DNA from: Talaromyces rugulosus
Taxonomy: Eukaryota > Ascomycota > Eurotiomycetes > Eurotiales > Trichocomaceae
Direction: 5' to 3'
NCBI RefSeq assembly: GCF_013368755.1
Contig: NC_049566.1
Location: 4,526,001-4,590,000 of the forward strand
DNA length: 64,000 nucleotides
The notes beneath the pieces are model-generated. The model worked only from the letters and a program-made list of their open reading frames with translations. It did no database searches and was not told the DNA's origin. How positions within the stretch are numbered: the first letter of the stretch is position 1; the number at the start of each line of letters is the position of its first letter. A program made the translations under genes and the position numbers. This document shows positions 12,326-22,762 of this stretch, one piece after another.

Positions 12326-13299
12326 AATCCACACGATAGTCTTTTCCTCACTTTTCCAAGCATATCAGTTTGGTCATTTCGCCAGTCATGTATGGAGTAC
12401 GGAGTCTCTTTTTTCCCTTGATTTTCTCCCAATAGCCCTTTATTCCGGCCATTTTGTATATTTCCTTTGGGTAGAGATGTTTTTTATGTGTGTTGTACAT
12501 ATTTATCGGAACGGCATAGCGACTGGGCAGCGCTTATTATATTCGTAATACAATTTTGGCATGCGTATTGAGTGTGACCATATATTAGATCAAATTCATA
12601 ATACCATCAATATGTTATTTATTTATTTTCTTCTGGAGAAATGAGAATAGCAAACCCCATCGCCCATCCGATCTCAAACCCATCGACGTAGTTTCAACAC
12701 CCTCTTTTTTTTAATCTATGGGCCAATCTCAAGTTGTTTAGCGTTATTTTGATACGAAATATCACGTAACACACATAAATTCCATACCGACTCTGTGGAT
12801 GCATTTACAACACCGATTGGCTTTATATACAGAGTATGGAGTGGAAGCGGTGGGTCCCCACTCAGCCAATAACAAACGTTCGTTGCTTAGCTTCTAGAAG
12901 GGTTCTCGAATAGTTCGAGAAGCCGATCTTCGAATACAGTCAAAGAGCAATTTCTAGCTGATATCAAATTTACATTATTATACACGTAATAGATTGTTAA
13001 AAGCTCAAATTCTGGATAAAACAACAGATGATTCCTTGTAAGCTTGACAATGGACGAAACAAAACATTTACTGTGGCACAAGCAAACTCGTCTTTGATAG
13101 AAATAAACCAAGGTCGACCCCATTCACAAAATTCCTTTCAAGTTGTTTCGCTGACTGGAAATCTCTCAATTAGTTGAAGCCCCCGTCTGAATTCAAAACA
13201 CGATGGATGGCAACTAGGGATGGATAAATAGGCCGTCGAGGCACCTAAAGTCTTCATCCTGTGTTTCCTACATCGAGTTCACGATACCCAACAATCACG
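12326..13299. other. Intergenic with heat-shock element array
   Basis: AT-rich, with no coding region supported. Its notable content is the run of TTC/GAA inverted units at 12892-12934 and a TATA-like stretch near 13225 upstream of the small gene at 13300. Confidence 0.5.
12892..12934. promoter_or_regulatory. Heat-shock element array (Hsf1-type)
   Basis: Four inverted TTC/GAA units occur in 43 bp: TTCTAGAA at 12892-12899, TTCTCGAA at 12903-12910, TTCGAGAA at 12914-12921 and TTCGAA at 12929-12934. Alternating nGAAn/nTTCn blocks are the binding site of trimeric Hsf1. The array sits about 365 nt upstream of ATG 13300. The preceding gene ends at 12325 and points the same way, so the small downstream gene is the likely target. 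Confidence 0.6.
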
Positions 13300-13665
13300 A
13301 TGGCATCGCAGCAACTGGTTATGCCAATTCAACAACAACAGAAGCAACCAGAGAACACCCAGGCCCCTGTCCCAGTCCCCCAACACCGCTTAAAACGAGT
13401 CGTCTCATGGAATGACAGCATAGCCAGGGTATACTACACCAAGTTCGGGGAAAACGAAGTGGCCTCGCCCCAGGATCTTCCTGACTACCTTGATGGTATG
13501 GACAGGATCACCACGCGAGACTACTGCTGGGTAGATGACAAAAGAGTAAGAAAATGGTCACCCAAAACGGCGTACATGCGCTTTAAATTTGTATTTATGG
13601 GTGTTTTGTCCGCAGGTTTTTGTGTTTTTCTTTTGTGTGCCTTTGTGAGCTTTCTTTTAAAATAA
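13300..13665 (+). CDS. Small tail-anchored membrane protein, hypothetical
   Basis: An open frame of 121 residues from ATG 13300. The N-terminus is Gln/Pro-rich, the middle is charged with aromatic residues (VVSWNDSIARVYY), and the last ~25 residues form one strongly hydrophobic helix ending in a single Lys, the layout of a tail-anchored protein. A GTAAGA donor at about 13543 and a CCGCAG acceptor at about 13616 would remove the start of the helix and swap the C-terminus for a short hydrophobic end, so intron retention may decide membrane anchoring. The heat-shock array upstream suggests stress induction. I do not recognise a family, and the existence of the protein is not certain. Confidence 0.45.
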   Translation: MASQQLVMPIQQQQKQPENTQAPVPVPQHRLKRVVSWNDSIARVYYTKFGENEVASPQDLPDYLDGMDRITTRDYCWVDDKRVRKWSPKTAYMRFKFVFMGVLSAGFCVFLLCAFVSFLLK

Positions 13666-14754
13666 TAGCTGTTGCGATGACGGCACTAGTTCAATAGTTT
13701 GCGAACTTCCTAGCCCTCTAACAATACTACCTCCCTATATAAAAAAGACCCATTACTTATTCAATTGATAGAATACAGATTTAATTTAAAGGCATGGAAG
13801 GTCCTGCGTTGTCGAGAGGGAGGAAGAGCTGCATGGATCATTCTTTGGGACATCGAGTTGCTTGCATCTTAGAAGTAGGCGCACTATTTCAAAATTGATG
13901 ATGATATTTCCTCTGACACGTCCCAGATCAATCTTCAAGTTCAATGGGGTTGGCGTTTGCAGAGTGTAAATTGTCCTGAGGACGAGGAAGGGGGAGGGTG
14001 TCGCTGGGTGGAAAAAGACTTCTGACGACGAGGGTCGAACCCAGGGCTTGCCAGTTCCCGTCGTGAATTTGTTGTTGTGTTCTGGCGATGCAGGTGAGTT
14101 CGCCCAGCAGACCACGCCAACATCGACCACGACCCGCGGCGATGTTGACGCTGTACTACAGAGTCAGAACAAAACAACAACAGTATATATATAGAATCAA
14201 CAACACAACAAAAAAGATAGAAAAAAAGATTTAAAAAAAAGATAGGGTGATATGCTAGGCATATCAAGGTTCCAAAGATTCGCCTGCGTGGCTGTCTGTG
14301 TATGGTGTCGTGTCGTTTGTGGGTTTTGCTCTGCTCACGCCCGCTGGTCAGCTAAGCCAGTTTTGACCTGAGAGTTACAGAGATCCCATCGCAGCCTGGC
14401 GCTCGTCGTGAAGGCAGCCTATCATCCTGAAACTAGTCAGCATAGGGAACCCTTTACCTAGAGGGTAAACCCTCCAGGCGACTAGGTGGTACCACTTCCT
14501 GGGCAACAGGACCACCCGGCCAAACCGGCGATGTTGGATGCTAGGGAATAAAGATTCTGATATATAAAGACTATTGGAGGCTGTATTTATTGTATGGGGA
14601 ATATGTGCTGACTAAGTCTGGTTTCACAATATGAGGTTATTCCCATTCCCGCACCAGCAACACTTTGATGCAGCCCGCGACTATTCTGCAATCTCTCTTT
14701 TTTGAAAGACACCTGCCGTATTTTCTTTAGCTAGAAATCTTGGACAGAATTGGG
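13666..14754. other. Intergenic with GC-richer islands
   Basis: No gene is supported. Two GC-richer islands (about 13980-14160 and 14270-14560) sit in AT-rich surroundings. The first has a tRNA-like B-box on the minus strand with a T run after it. The second has a TTTACC/GGTAAA inverted repeat near 14456. They may be remnants of a degraded repeat, but nothing is intact. Confidence 0.35.
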
Positions 14755-15224
14755 TCAAACTATACCACGAATCTCAGGCATCCAACTTGCTCTATCTTTG
14801 CAAAAGAACTCCCCTTTTGGTGGTAAAGCATCTGGATCATCCAACGTGCCAACAGCGATATATCTAAAGTCAGCTTTCACGGCTTCCTTTTCTCCTCGTC
14901 AGCTATTTTTGATGTCCTAAGAAGCATTTAGTCACTTAATAGCAAAAATCTTACTCCGTACTCGAGAATAGTACTCCCGCAGTTACTGCAAAACTCCCTG
15001 TGAATCAACATGCCAGACCCATTATCGGCAGCGTGCTCCTTTGTTGTGCCTTGGGTAATTTTTAATGCGTCTCTGGGTACTTTGGCAGTCAGGCCATAGT
15101 TGGTCCCAAACGCTTTCTTGCAGTTGTGGCAATGGCATAGCGATGTCCGCGCATCCTTGGCTGAGTTGAGGATCAGCTCGTATTTGATCTGATCACAGTA
15201 ACAAGAACCAGTCAGAGTCAGCAT
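14755..15224 (-). CDS. GFA/CENP-V domain protein (zinc-binding, glutathione-dependent formaldehyde-activating family)
   Basis: Two exons on the minus strand (15224-14955, then 14886-14755; 68-nt intron) give 133 residues. The zinc ligands of the GFA fold are all visible: CYC near the N-terminus, the CHCHNC cluster in the middle, and FCSNCG further on. The splice rebuilds the family segment ILEYGEAVKADFRYIAVG, then LDDPD and the C-terminal WMPEI. The intron acceptor was chosen because the four other AG sites either shift the frame or hit stops. The family includes bacterial enzymes proposed to conjugate formaldehyde to glutathione and many fungal proteins of unknown substrate. Length is typical. 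Confidence 0.85.
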
Positions 15225-16371
15225 CTTAAGCAATTGAAAGTTGTTTTTAATTCAAATATTTATTTTGAATGTAGACATCCTCTCAATAAAAAAGTCGATC
15301 CCTTTAAGTTGTACCAAAGTACTTAGATCTGTATCACAAACTGGAGACGTATTATGGGTGGTTGACGTCACTCGCCGACAACATATATACGTATAACCTT
15401 GATACGATGTAAAGTCTACATGTATTTAGACACTGGCAAATAACCAAAAAAATAAAATAAAATAAAATAAGACCGAAAAGGCGTGTATAATTGGATATAT
15501 ATATATCTATATCTATAATTCTCCTTTTCCATGCGACTGTGGAGGTCGTGGCCTTCTTTGCCAAAATGCGACACAACCGATCACAATATCTTTACTATAC
15601 ACAGGCATCGACTTATATTACATGCTAGTGTAGTTAAATCGAGGCAAGAGCATCAACGAAAGGTAAAAGATACACTACTAGGAGCGATTCAAAGATCAGA
15701 CAGAAAATATTAAAAGGGTCTAAAGTCTTCCGCTCATTTTTTTTGTTCTTTTTTTGTTCTTTTTTTGACCATGTTAGGTTATTTCGTAATTTATATGAAT
15801 ACCATTTCGCGTGCACATGAATCAATCGGGGCCTTTGTCTCCCCAATCTTTCCTTTATCTTGGCCGTAATTAATCGCTATGTTTCACTACTCGGCAGTTC
15901 TTCCTTCGGCCCAAGATAAGCGTAAATAAGACGAACCCGGAGACCCCGGCTAAGCGAGATGCTACTGACAAACAAAGAAACTTGGCGTCGCTGTCTAGCC
16001 AAAAATAGACGCTGACAGCAACTAAATGCCGAGCGGATCATTTTAACTCGCAGCTTCAATGTTGGTTGCTGGGTCCGGCTCATGGGAATAGCATGGGGGC
16101 TAGCTGGTTGCGCGCCGGCGCCAAAGCTTGGATGGTTTGCTGCCACTGACTCTACGAGCTGACCCAATCCCACCATTAAATACAACGTAGGAGGAGCCGG
16201 TGCACTGGGTCTTACCCCAGAGTTGCAGTCATCGGTGTGAAAGAAGGATAAGAAATAAAATAACGGCAGGGGGGGGAGAAATATAAGACCTCCCATCCCG
16301 GTTATGGCTCGTTTTTTCCCGCCCGTCAGTGTCTTAGTTTCTTGACTGTTTTTCCCAAGCTACTTTTTAAA
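15225..16371. other. Intergenic with simple repeats
   Basis: Contains an AAAAT run (15445-15470) and a duplicated T7-GTTC unit (15737-15767). Minus-strand open frames around 15880-16300 show no recognisable domain and are probably chance. The last few hundred bases are the promoter of the secreted CBM9-like gene. Confidence 0.5.
15445..15470. repeat. AAAAT microsatellite
   Basis: About four AAAAT units in an AT-rich intergenic stretch; no further function seen. Confidence 0.8.
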
Positions 16372-17046
16372 ATGCGTGTCGAGCCATTTGTTTTCGCTAC
16401 TGCGGCTGCAGCTTCAGCTGCCACAAATGCGTCGCTGCCCTCTCTTGAAGTCCCCGAGTGCCCGGACTATGCGGTGGCCGTCGTGAACCAGTCTGTCCCA
16501 GACCTAACGCCATTCCCAATGACCACGGTCAGCGTGTGCTACGACGATACCTCTATCCAGCTGGGCTTCAAAGCGTTGAACGAGACAAACTGGTACTTCA
16601 ACGCCAGCCAGAGCACAAACGACGACATCTGGGAATACGAGGTGATGGAAGCGTTCCTCTACCACGGCGAGAACGACCCGACAACATACATTGAATACGA
16701 GATTAGCCCAGCCAACGTCACATATCAGGCTGTCGTCTTCAATCCCACCAAGGTCCGCGCCGACGGTGCCCCGTTCGACCACTTCTTCGTGACCGACCCC
16801 TACACGGACGGCTTCACGGCCTCGACAACTACCAACAAGAACACAAGCACGTGGGAGTCGAACGTGAAGATCCCTCTTGCTTTGTTTGATGTTGATGAGG
16901 TCAAAGGGTCCAAATGGCGCATGAACTTCTTCCGTACCATCACGTCGCCCAGCATATACCCTAACCAGACACTGGGTGCCTGGAGTCCTCCCGACCAAGC
17001 AAGCTTCCACATGTCCCCGTTCTTCGGCCATGTTGTCTTTGTATAA
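16372..17046 (+). CDS. Secreted CBM9-like carbohydrate-binding protein
   Basis: A single exon of 224 residues. It begins with a short basic/hydrophobic Ala-rich segment that fits a signal peptide cleaved near residue 20. The body resembles the family 9 carbohydrate-binding (DOMON-like beta-sandwich) fold found alone in secreted fungal proteins: an acidic aromatic strand (WEYEVMEAFL), then YIEYEISP, and a C-terminal strand WRMNFFRT. Several N-glycosylation sequons (NAS, NQS, NET, NVT, NTS, NQT) support passage through the secretory route. No catalytic module is attached. It probably binds plant or cell-wall sugars, though that is inferred from the fold. The alpha-galactosidase gene follows on the same strand. 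Confidence 0.75.
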   Translation: MRVEPFVFATAAAASAATNASLPSLEVPECPDYAVAVVNQSVPDLTPFPMTTVSVCYDDTSIQLGFKALNETNWYFNASQSTNDDIWEYEVMEAFLYHGENDPTTYIEYEISPANVTYQAVVFNPTKVRADGAPFDHFFVTDPYTDGFTASTTTNKNTSTWESNVKIPLALFDVDEVKGSKWRMNFFRTITSPSIYPNQTLGAWSPPDQASFHMSPFFGHVVFV

Positions 17047-17752
17047 TGTTAGATAGTTATATTGGAACTTATAGAATTATATATACTACATTGTGTGTTT
17101 GAATTTGAAAGCTTGGTGTCGATTCGCGTCCTACGCAGCCTATATTCCGTAGTAACCACACCTTACAATGCGCATGCATGTTAGGAAATACTAACGACAC
17201 CTGATCGATTCAAAGTTTTAAAATTAGCTCACAAACAGTCACCTGGTAGCTGAATACGGTTCTCACATTCTTTTACCTGTTACATATGCACCTATCCTTA
17301 AGGTTAGATCTAACGGAGGCCACGTGAACGCAATTCTTGAAAACGGCCATAAAAATACAGACTATCGTCCCTGCATGTCTCAGACAGTGTTCGCATGATT
17401 GGCCCAGCAGATGAATTAGCCGAAATCCATGGTATAACTTTCCTGCTAGATGATCGTCCCCCGCACACCACCCCGCCGGAACTCCGCACTTGCAGGTCTT
17501 GAACGAATTTCTTTCCCATAAATCACATCCCGTTTTGATTGAATTAGCTATATGAGTTTGTCGATCAACAATTCTCTCGTTCAGGCGGGTTTTGGCCGTT
17601 TAGCCGTGTCCTAGATAGTCATCTGTGGGGTAGATTCTGTTTGCCGTTGTAGAAACGAGCCCTGGTATTCTTTTAATAATGCCATTGCTACACGTTAACT
17701 ACATTACGAACTGTTTATTTCAAATTCTTCTAATACAGTAAATGAAACAAAA
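17047..17752. other. Intergenic promoter region of the alpha-galactosidase
   Basis: No gene is supported. It holds candidate carbon-control sites (two CreA-type and two XlnR-type motifs, listed separately) in the 340 nt before the alpha-galactosidase start. Confidence 0.5.
17416..17605. promoter_or_regulatory. Candidate CreA and XlnR sites upstream of aglD
   Basis: CCCCGC, the complement of the CreA consensus SYGGRG, occurs at 17459-17464 and 17471-17476. The XlnR/AraR core GGCTAA is present on the minus strand at 17416-17421, and a full GGCTAAA at 17599-17605. The paired CreA motifs and the GGCTAAA, about 150 nt before the start, fit a carbon-repressed, hemicellulose-induced gene. Function is inferred from motif match. 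Confidence 0.4.
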
Positions 17753-19965
17753 ATGAGACAGAGTCATCTCTTTTATTTGGCGTTCCTTACCACGACTGTG
17801 GTATGCGTACCAATCAAGACTCGCCTCGAAGCACGCATTGAGAATGGCTTAGCCTCAACCCCTCCAATGGGGTTCGTATACTATAGCTTATGCGAATTTA
17901 TAAAAAATATCTAGAAGCTGACAAATGGTTTTTAGATGGAATTCGTATAACCACTATAGCTGCCACCCGAATGAAACCATCATAAAGTCCAACGCAAAAG
18001 CACTCGTCGACCTGGGTCTAGATAAACTCGGGTATCGCTATGTGACAACGGACTGCGGTTGGACGGTAGCAGATCGATTGACGAATGGATCTTTGACGTG
18101 GGACGAGACTTTGTTTCCGAATGGCATGCCTGCTTTGGGGGATTACATACACGGCCTTGGCCTCTTGTTTGGAGTTTATGAGGATGCCGGCATCGAGACC
18201 TGCGGGACGGGGATTCCACAGGCTGGGAGTCTCTGTGAGTTGATATAATTTGTTTGGTAGAATGTCAAATAGTGTTGACTGTCGGTTCTAGACCATGAAC
18301 AGCTTGATGCAGAGACTTTTGCAGCCTGGGGAGCAGACGCACTAAAATGTTTGTGATCACCCCTTTTACATTATCACTGTTTAAATTCCTAATCCCGTTC
18401 TAGATGACAACTGCTATTCGGACGCTGCCACCGGATATCCCAATGTCGCCTATCAGCCTAGCACTTCCCCATCGGCACGTTATCAAAACATGACTAACGC
18501 CCTATCCAACCTCAACCGTGAAATCTTGTTTCAAATTTGCGAATGGGGCGTCGACTTTCCCGCTCTCTGGGCCCCCAATCTCGGCAATTCCTGGCGTATA
18601 GGAAACGATATCTCGCAAAATTGGCAATCCGTTTTCCGTATTATCAACCAAGCCGCAACTCAGACCTCATTTGCTGGCCCGGGACAATGGCCTGACTTGG
18701 ATATGCTCGAGGTAGGCAACGATATCTTCACAACGCCCGAGGAACAGACACACTTCTCTCTGTGGGCCATTCTAAAAAGCCCACTGGTGATTGGCGGCGC
18801 ATTAAAAGATACTTATACGTCGATCAGCCAGGCATCACTCGGCGTGCTTAACCAGCCAGATGTCATCGGATATAACCAAGATCCGTTGGGAAAGAGTGCA
18901 AACTTAGTACGTCGCTGGTCCGATGACGAGTATGATGTATGGAGCGGGCCATTGTCGGAAAATCGCACTGTCGTCGCGCTTGTCAACTGGGCCCATACCG
19001 CTCGCACGTTACAGTTGGATCTCTCCGATGTAGGCATTCAGTATGCGGCAACTGTGAAGAACATCTGGGCTGGTAGTGAAGCAGCTAGTGTTAAAACTTC
19101 ATATTCTGCTTCTGTAGAGCCTCACGGGACTATTTTGTTGGAAATCAAGGGGACTTCACCGGCAGGCTACTACGCCACTGATATTTTTGCCACGTCTACA
19201 AAGTGAGTTTTTCTGGTCACTTTTTACAACGCGCCGCTACTTACTTGATATAGCGTCGAAACCATCTTTTCTGATATCTACGCGGTGACAGATAGTGGGG
19301 AATTTCTTCTTGTCATCGACTTTACGCAGCCTCCGAGCGAGGGAAGCCAAATAGATATACAGGTTAGCCCTAGCGGATACAGCACAACCATCGATGTACC
19401 TTCTGGCTCTAGCCAAGCATCAACAAATATATCCTTGTCTGCAGGGGCCAACAACAATATCACCATTAGCACAACGGGCGTATCGTCAATCAAAATCACG
19501 AACCCACCTGGGGCATATTACCCAAGTACGTCCTTTGCACGAACCGGGTCAGCCATCCTTACAGAATGTGGACAAGGCTATTGCCAGCCTGTAGGCTCGA
19601 AGATTAGTTATTTAGAACCATCCTCGAGTGCAACAATTACCATTCCGGCAAAGACAGCAGGATCCAAGTACATCCTTCTAGATGTCATCAACAACGATAT
19701 TACTTATTCAAGCACCTTGACGAACTCCCGAAACATAACCATCTCGGTCAATGGCGGTTCGCCGGTGCGACTTGAGGCACCACTCACTGGCCGGCATAGT
19801 GAACTATTCGGGCCTGGTGATGGATGGTGGGATCCGTCGACGTTTGGGGTTCTAGTCCCCGGGTGGGAAGCTGGGAACAACAGTGTTAATATTGGGAACC
19901 AGGGAGGCGAAGGAGATCTTCAGACTTATGCGGCAGATTTTGTCGGGCTACGCGTTCTGGACTGA
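17753..19965 (+). CDS. aglD: Secreted alpha-galactosidase, GH27 (AglD type)
   Basis: Five exons (17753-17871, 17936-18234, 18292-18348, 18404-19202, 19254-19965) give 661 residues, close to the usual length of Aspergillus AglD. It hydrolyses alpha-1,6-galactosyl units from galacto-oligosaccharides and galactomannan outside the cell. A signal peptide covers about residues 1-20. The GH27 start PPMGWNSYN is rebuilt across intron 1, and KYDNC, with nucleophile Asp near 160, across intron 3. The WPDLDML segment near 255-261 carries the acid/base Asp. A Gly/Ser-rich beta C-terminal extension of about 250 residues is characteristic of AglD and longer than in minimal GH27 enzymes. It lies next to two regulators and a polyol dehydrogenase, suggesting a sugar-use block. 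Confidence 0.92.
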
Positions 19966-20379
19966 GGGGACAACTAGCCATGCCAAAATTCTGTGCTGAC
20001 TGATTCATTGTTCATGCGAAATAAGCCCATGACTCTACATCTCTGAGCGTGTCCGAAAACTCTTACTCGAATGGCATAGCATTTCAATATCATCCAAGTT
20101 CCTTAGACAGCTATAACTCTAAAAATAATATGGCACTTGTCGAGATTCTTGAAATACAGCGCTTTATACTCTTAAAATGGCTGTGACTTCTTCTTTGAGG
20201 CTAGCGTTTACCCCACATATACCAACCAATAGAATTACTCTTTGACCCCCGCTCCCCGCGTTACGACTTTCCTTAAACATCAATTAATAACATAGCGAAG
20301 TTTGACAACCATCAATGATTACGATACTATCGATCTCAAGACAAAAAAAGCCATAGCATGACCTCCTATCCTGTCAGGA
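19966..20379. other. Intergenic between aglD and the Zn2Cys6 regulator
   Basis: About 410 nt with no coding frame of note. It is the 3' region of aglD and promoter of the regulator; no clear motifs were identified. Confidence 0.45.
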
Positions 20380-22696
20380 ATGGTCGAAAACCAACGCGCA
20401 ACGCGTGTCCGAACAGGGTGTCGCCAGTGTCGCACACGACGTCGCAAGTGTATGTGCCAACTGACCTTTCCTTCAACTTGCTCTTTTCTTGCAGAAATGT
20501 TGCTGAATGTCGAGTTCTGTAGGTGACGAAGAAAAGCCCAGGTGTCGCAATTGCACTACCAGGGGTACTTCGTGTGAGTATGCTCCGCGGTTGACCTTCT
20601 TGAGCAAAAATGCGTACACAGTGCGACAGCCATTGAAGCGTTCGATGCCAAGTCGGGTTAGCGATGGCAATGAAGAAGTTCATGTAAGAAACAATATTTG
20701 TTGTCAAACTTGGTAAATGTTTATTAACAGTGAGACTTGTAGTTTGTAAACCTCTCCTCGCCGCCAATCCCCAAGAATTACAAGTCATCTGCCAGTTGTA
20801 CAGATAATAGAGACAACACTGAGCTTCCCGCGCGTGAGGACATTTCTTCTACACCAAATCACTGTGAAACAGATCAAAACTCCGGAGGCAAAAATACAGA
20901 TTTTGGCCAAAATGACAATGGCCAAACTAGCACCGCGAACGAACATGCCAAGGAAAATGGCACCAAACGCATATCACAGATGGTATCACCACTTCCTAGA
21001 GATCCTGCCGGGGTAGATCGTAGTCCTAGTGACGGCCATCGATCTGCAGTACAAGGTCTCCTTGCTCTTGGATTGGTAACATCGACCGCCAATCCGTCAT
21101 TATCTAGTACAGGCTTAAGCCCAAGCCAGGTCCTTTCATCTCCAGATGACATTGACGGTTGGAATCTCTCCGCAGGACATATACAAGAAGGATCATCCAG
21201 GTCTTCCGAACACAGCTTAGAGCTCAAGTCATTTAGCAGTCTCAGCGCCCAGTATCAAACACCAGGAGATAACGAACTTGCCGTCAAAAACTTAGTTCAT
21301 GAGCCCAGTGAAGTGCTTCACTCTACGAATAATCGGATTCCATTTCACACTGCCGCGGGGTGTCAACTGGATGAGTGGAGAAAATATCAACTCCTTAGGC
21401 ACTACAGATATGAAGTTGCTACTTGGGTATGCCAGCTTGTAGACAGATTTGGGACTTGACTGTTCTAATTTGCGTTCTTAAACAGCTCGATATTTGCGAT
21501 ACGAATCAGTCATTCGGGATTGCCGCCACTCAGTTGGCTCTTGGTACAACACCTTTTGGGCCGTCGCATAACCCAGCGGCACTCTCCGCTATGCTTTCTT
21601 TGGCAGAAATGTCGTATAATCGACTAAACACCAACGAAAAATTCTTCGATCATATGTCGCCACGGTTGACAATCTTTGAAAATTCGACTCCCACCCCAAT
21701 TCTTGAGCAACACTGTTCTAGATTTGACGGTTTGACTCCGGACAATTCCGACTTGGAAATGAATAGGGACGCTTTATCATCCGCTCTTTGCGCGTCCTTG
21801 GAAAAGATCAAACAGATTGCTTCCAATATACATCATGCCTGGACTCGGACAGGAACAGACCTTGACCATCTGGACCTAGTAGGCTCCCTGGTACAGTATG
21901 CATCGGAAAAATCTTTAAGATCAGCGATATACTGGCTTCTACTAAGATTAGGTATGCTTATATTATCCAGAACATATAACATATACCAGCGTGGCTAAAT
22001 GGTGTGAGAAATCCAGATCTTAGCGTCTCATTGATCAACCCTACTGCTAATATTGCAGCCATTTCAATGTCTTTTACTCTCCGTACTGACGAACTCAAAA
22101 TCACTGACGACCCTGGCCATAGAACTTTTCAATATGCTCACATCCCCTTGGCACTATGTGCACAAGCAATAGTCTTGTGCGATGGTAGCACGAATGCCAG
22201 ATCACCAACGTCTAATGCGACCGAGAGTTGGATGCGACTGCTTCGCAAACTTGATGAATGGTATCTCGGACGACCAAGTGAATTCCGAGCCATGCTTGAA
22301 CTTGATCCTCAAACTGAAAACGACAGTAACTTTCCAGCACTGTTGTTTACCAACGGAGCAGGTATTTTCGGCAACCAGTTATACCACACTGCCATGCATC
22401 TTTTACTTCAGAAAAAGCCTCGCACAGCTAATTTATTTCACTTTAATCCGGCTGCAAGATCTTCTCTGTGGCATACTCGAAGAATTTGTGGTATCGTGCT
22501 ACATAACGATCGCCGTCAGTGTTGGGATCTAACTCTATTGGCCTCATTTTTTGTTGCTGCAACGAGTATGACTTATAAAACCCAGCAGACAGAAATTGTT
22601 GAAGGTTTCCACCGTATTCAAGAAATCACTGGGTGGAAAGTTGGCGACTTGGTTGCAGCCTTGCAGTTGAAATGGTCCACCATGGAAGATTCTTGA
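20380..22696 (+). CDS. Zn(II)2Cys6 transcription factor with fungal-specific regulatory domain
   Basis: Five exons (20380-20449, 20523-20683, 20743-21426, 21486-21951, 21990-22696) give 695 residues. The zinc cluster is near the N-terminus: GCRQC, then RRRKCDEE, CRNC and TSCEY. The sixth-Cys spacing is correct only when intron 1 is removed at the third candidate acceptor. A Ser/Asn-rich linker follows, then the fungal transcription-factor-2 type domain starting at RYEVATWLDICDTNQSFG and ending in GWKVGDLVAALQLKW. The last intron (21952-21989) is only 38 nt, unusually short, but is required because the unspliced frame hits a stop. It probably controls neighbouring sugar genes; this rests on position only. 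The gene converging from the other strand is a paralog. Confidence 0.85.
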
Positions 22697-22762
22697 TGCT
22701 GATGCTTGTCTTTATCGAATGCGAATGCGACTGAATACGTGGCGATGTCGGCCCTCCCATCA

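Noticed and set aside
14022..14110. Possible tRNA gene on the minus strand around a GGTTCGACCC box
   Set aside because: The T-stem pairs poorly, no matching 5' acceptor strand exists within 100 nt, and no properly spaced A-box is present.
15877..16296. Minus-strand 139-residue open frame
   Set aside because: No recognisable features and it overlaps the expected promoter of the CBM9-like gene.
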